A stretch of DNA of 8,669 nucleotides from Candidatus Njordarchaeota archaeon. Its GTDB lineage: Archaea > Asgardarchaeota > Njordarchaeia > Njordarchaeales > Njordarchaeaceae. The notes under the pieces are model-generated. The model did not search any database. It worked only from the letters and a program-made list of their open reading frames with translations, and was not told the origin of the DNA. The stretch lies in the NCBI GenBank assembly GCA_029856615.1, contig JAHKLF010000053.1:1-8669 (forward strand), written 5' to 3'. The translations under genes were made by a program, and so were the position numbers. This document shows positions 7,312 through 8,669 of this stretch, piece by piece; within the stretch, counting starts at the first letter, position 1, and every line of letters begins with the position of its first letter.

Positions 7312-7617
7312 ATGAGGGAGAGTCCGCTCAAAGAAACCATTTATTGCAAGCTACACAATAGGCCGATAAATGCGATCATAAAATTGCTTAAAGAGCGTAA
7401 AGAGCAGTTTAATTTTGATGAGCGCATTGAGGTTTCATGGCATAAGGGGGAATCAGTTATAGATGCGGAATCAACATGGGAGGTAGTGTGGGATGAATTA
7501 GGGCAACCAACTCCTAATGAGTGTCATTATTTTGACTTTTATATCTACAGTCCAGAAGCAGGTAAACTACTAGAAAGCATAAAGAAAGCTATAGAGGAAG
7601 TAGGAAGTTTATGTTAA
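7312..7617 (+). CDS. Small hypothetical protein, 101 aa
   Basis: I do not recognise this protein. It is a soluble, acidic product with no signal peptide or membrane segment. The predicted order is a short strand with YCKLH (11-15), a basic helix (19-32), strands around IEVSWH (39-44) and WEVVWDEL (56-63), a further strand HYFDFYIYS (72-80), and a closing amphipathic helix (82-98). This reads as a compact alpha/beta fold. C12, H15, H44, C71, H72 and the C-terminal C101 could bind a metal, but they make no standard zinc-ribbon spacing. A GGGGG ribosome site 6 bases before the ATG, its own TATA-like box, and codon use like that of its neighbours support a real gene. It follows the giant membrane protein on the same strand after 124 bp and T-rich tracts, so it is probably transcribed separately. 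Function unknown. Confidence 0.75.
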   Translation: MRESPLKETIYCKLHNRPINAIIKLLKERKEQFNFDERIEVSWHKGESVIDAESTWEVVWDELGQPTPNECHYFDFYIYSPEAGKLLESIKKAIEEVGSLC

Positions 7618-7646
7618 AAGTTGATGAAATTAGCGGAAAGGAGCTC

Positions 7647-7671
7647 TTTGACAAATAAAGCAATTGTCAAA
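7647..7671. repeat. 8-bp stem-loop between convergent genes
   Basis: TTTGACAA (7647-7654) and TTGTCAAA (7664-7671) are perfect reverse complements around a 9-base loop. The element lies 30 bp after the small gene's stop and 65 bp from the end of dcd, with no oligo-T run beside it. It could mark a shared 3' end, stabilise a transcript end, or bind a protein. Two smaller dyads follow: ATTAGA-CA-TCTAAT at 7681-7694 and GTTGAA/TTCAAC at 7702-7727. Confidence 0.4.
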
Positions 7672-7735
7672 TATCAAATAATTAGACATCTAATAGGAGG
7701 CGTTGAAGGTTATATTATTCATTCAACTATTAGAT

Positions 7736-8308
7736 TTATCTTATATTTTCAAAGAAATCTCTGTAGATTTTTGATGGTATAGGGCCTTTCTGTTTATGAT
7801 ACTTACTACTAGGACGTTTCCCATAAGGTACTTGTGAGGGTTTATCCTGGAGAATAAAAGCCAATTGAGCTATTTTCATTCCCGGATATAATTTAACGGG
7901 AATACGGTTTAGATTACTCATTTCTAATGTTAATTGCCCTTCAAATCCCGCATCAACAAAGCCTCCCGTACTATGAACAACTATACCTAGCCGTGCTAGT
8001 GATGATCTTCCTTCTATTCTCGCAGCAATATAATCTGGTAGTTTTATATATTCGAGTGTAGTAGCTAAAATGAATTCACCAGGATGAATGACAAAGAAGT
8101 CTCCGTTTTCGACGAAGATTTTTCTTGTTAGGTCTTCTAATGGTTGTTTAGGATCAATTACGTCAATTCTAGCTCGCTCAAAAACTAGAAATTCATTGCC
8201 TAGCCTAAGATCTACTGACGAGGGTCCCACTAGATCATCATTAAAAGGCTTGATAATGATCTCGCCTTTCTTAATGAGCTCTAGTATTGATTGATCGCTT
8301 AGAATCAT
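7736..8308 (-). CDS. dcd: dCTP deaminase (possibly bifunctional dCTP deaminase/dUTPase)
   Basis: This enzyme deaminates dCTP to dUTP for thymidylate synthesis; some archaeal members also cleave the product to dUMP. It is a cytoplasmic member of the trimeric dUTPase superfamily. From the ATG at 8308 it has 190 residues, close to the 193 of E. coli. It opens with the family start MILSD and has PSSVDLRLG (29-37), EGRSSLARLG (99-108) and DAGFEGQLTLE (119-129). S102, R106 and E129 sit at a constant offset of nine from E. coli S111, R115 and E138. The segment YPGMKIAQLAF (141-151) and the C-terminal YHKQKGPIPS region, which closes over the substrate, are also present. An in-frame ATG at 8332 would add eight hydrophobic residues not seen in the family and has no ribosome site, whereas GGGT at 8316-8319 suits the ATG at 8308. 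Whether it also has dUTPase activity cannot be settled by eye. It converges on the small gene. Confidence 0.95.
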   Translation of the reverse strand: MILSDQSILELIKKGEIIIKPFNDDLVGPSSVDLRLGNEFLVFERARIDVIDPKQPLEDLTRKIFVENGDFFVIHPGEFILATTLEYIKLPDYIAARIEGRSSLARLGIVVHSTGGFVDAGFEGQLTLEMSNLNRIPVKLYPGMKIAQLAFILQDKPSQVPYGKRPSSKYHKQKGPIPSKIYRDFFENIR

Positions 8309-8350
8309 CACAACTACCCAAATTACATTCATGAATTTTAAGTAATCTAA

Positions 8351-8357
8351 ATTATAT
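8351..8357 (-). promoter_or_regulatory. TATA-like box for dcd
   Basis: Read on the minus strand this is ATATAAT, about 46 bases from the dcd start at 8308. Initiation about 25 bases on would fall near 8328, inside the longer open frame that begins at 8332. That supports the shorter start. Confidence 0.35.
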
Positions 8358-8459
8358 CATCTGGATTAAATCAAATATATTATAATATTACGTGGAAATT
8401 ACGGTAGTTTAGAAATTGTATATCATCTATTATCTTGGCGCGTAGGAATAAGAATAGAT

Positions 8460-8480
8460 AGAAAAAGCTTTACTTTTTCT
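8460..8480. repeat. 8-bp stem-loop
   Basis: AGAAAAAG (8460-8467) and CTTTTTCT (8473-8480) form a perfect stem with a 5-base loop. On the plus strand the right arm is a T-rich run, so the element could end a transcript arriving from the left, although no gene there points rightward. Confidence 0.4.
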
Positions 8481-8530
8481 GATATAACATATTATGAAAA
8501 GTAAAAGTAGAAAATAACAACATATCAGAA
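8477..8530. repeat. 9-bp inverted repeat overlapping the previous stem-loop
   Basis: TTCTGATAT (8477-8485) and ATATCAGAA (8522-8530) are perfect reverse complements 36 bases apart. The left arm shares bases 8477-8480 with the right arm of the 8460-8480 stem, so the two pairings exclude each other. The loop contains AAAAGTA twice, each copy able to pair with TACTTTT at 8471-8477. Confidence 0.4.
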
Positions 8531-8669
8531 TTGCTCAAATGATTAAAAGCAGTATTGAGGAAAGAAATTTCGAACACATCTCTTTCTTATATAGATATAA
8601 TGAGTATCGATTTTTTAATATATGGGGACTAATTTGTAATATTATTTAACTTGTATTCTCTATGAAATA

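Larger units (their letters stand above)
8333..8669. other. AT-rich intergenic region with no supported gene
   Basis: The 337 bases 5' of dcd hold no reading frame that I can defend on either strand and no tRNA or CRISPR repeat. They contain the dcd promoter, two overlapping stem-loops (8460-8480 and 8477-8530) with a repeated AAAAGTA (8497-8503 and 8503-8509), and a TATA-like TTATATA at 8587-8593 that may serve a rightward gene beginning at or beyond the end. An ATG at 8662 is cut off by the window. Confidence 0.6.

Noticed and set aside
7624..7764. 46-codon plus-strand frame after the small gene
   Set aside because: It runs into the 3' end of dcd on the opposite strand, resembles nothing known, and its ATG has no ribosome site; it is probably chance.
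7736..8308. Phage-defence dCTP deaminase next to a possible CARF-like protein
   Set aside because: Defence dCTP deaminases use a zinc-dependent cytidine-deaminase fold, often with a P-loop. This protein has the trimeric dUTPase fold of the housekeeping enzyme, which lacks those motifs.
8309..8332. Eight-residue N-terminal extension of dcd from the ATG at 8332
   Set aside because: It is hydrophobic and absent from the family, has no ribosome site, and would begin at or before the inferred transcription start.
8539..8649. 36-codon plus-strand frame in the last intergenic stretch
   Set aside because: It has no ribosome site, an AT-rich and unpatterned composition, and a length expected by chance in such DNA.
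8662..8669. Possible start of a rightward gene at the window end
   Set aside because: Only ATGAAATA is visible and no ribosome site precedes it, so it cannot be supported.
1..8669. CRISPR arrays, insertion sequences, tRNA or rRNA genes
   Set aside because: I saw no regularly spaced repeats, no transposase motifs or terminal repeats, and no cloverleaf or rRNA-like stretch.

Overview
The window looks archaeal. The DNA is AT-rich, with heavy use of AGA/AGG and ATA codons. TATA-like boxes of the archaeal kind lie 5' of several genes, short GGAGG-type ribosome sites occur, and the dCTP deaminase-family protein resembles those of archaea. The layout would suit a thermophilic member of the Thermoproteota or a relative, but nothing here fixes the taxon.

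From left to right: positions 1-1436 hold the end of an oppD-like ATPase gene and a complete oppF-like ATPase gene. The two overlap or nearly touch and form the 3' end of a peptide-type ABC importer operon whose permease and binding-protein genes should lie left of the window. Converging on them after 22 bp is a full-length Enzyme I of the phosphotransferase system (ptsI, minus strand, 1459-3207) with all catalytic residues in place. PTS Enzyme I is uncommon in archaea; no HPr or EII gene is in the window.

A 236-bp divergent promoter region (3208-3443) separates ptsI from the most unusual gene of the window, a 1247-residue protein on the plus strand (3444-7187). It appears to combine an N-terminal alpha/beta domain, a long helical-repeat (HEAT-like) region, eight transmembrane helices whose loops obey the positive-inside rule, a cytoplasmic coiled coil and a hydrophobic C-terminal tail. 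I do not recognise it as a known family. Its start codon lies in one arm of a perfect 10-bp inverted repeat whose other arm is in the presumed 5' leader, which suggests translational control.

After T-rich tracts comes a small orphan gene (7312-7617, 101 aa). A gap with several short dyads follows, then a convergent dcd gene (dCTP deaminase, possibly bifunctional with dUTPase, minus strand, 7736-8308). The last 337 bp hold no supportable gene but contain two mutually exclusive stem-loops.

The genes do not form one obvious pathway. Peptide import and PTS phosphotransfer point to nutrient uptake, dcd is nucleotide housekeeping, and the large membrane protein is a candidate scaffold or sensor of unknown role.
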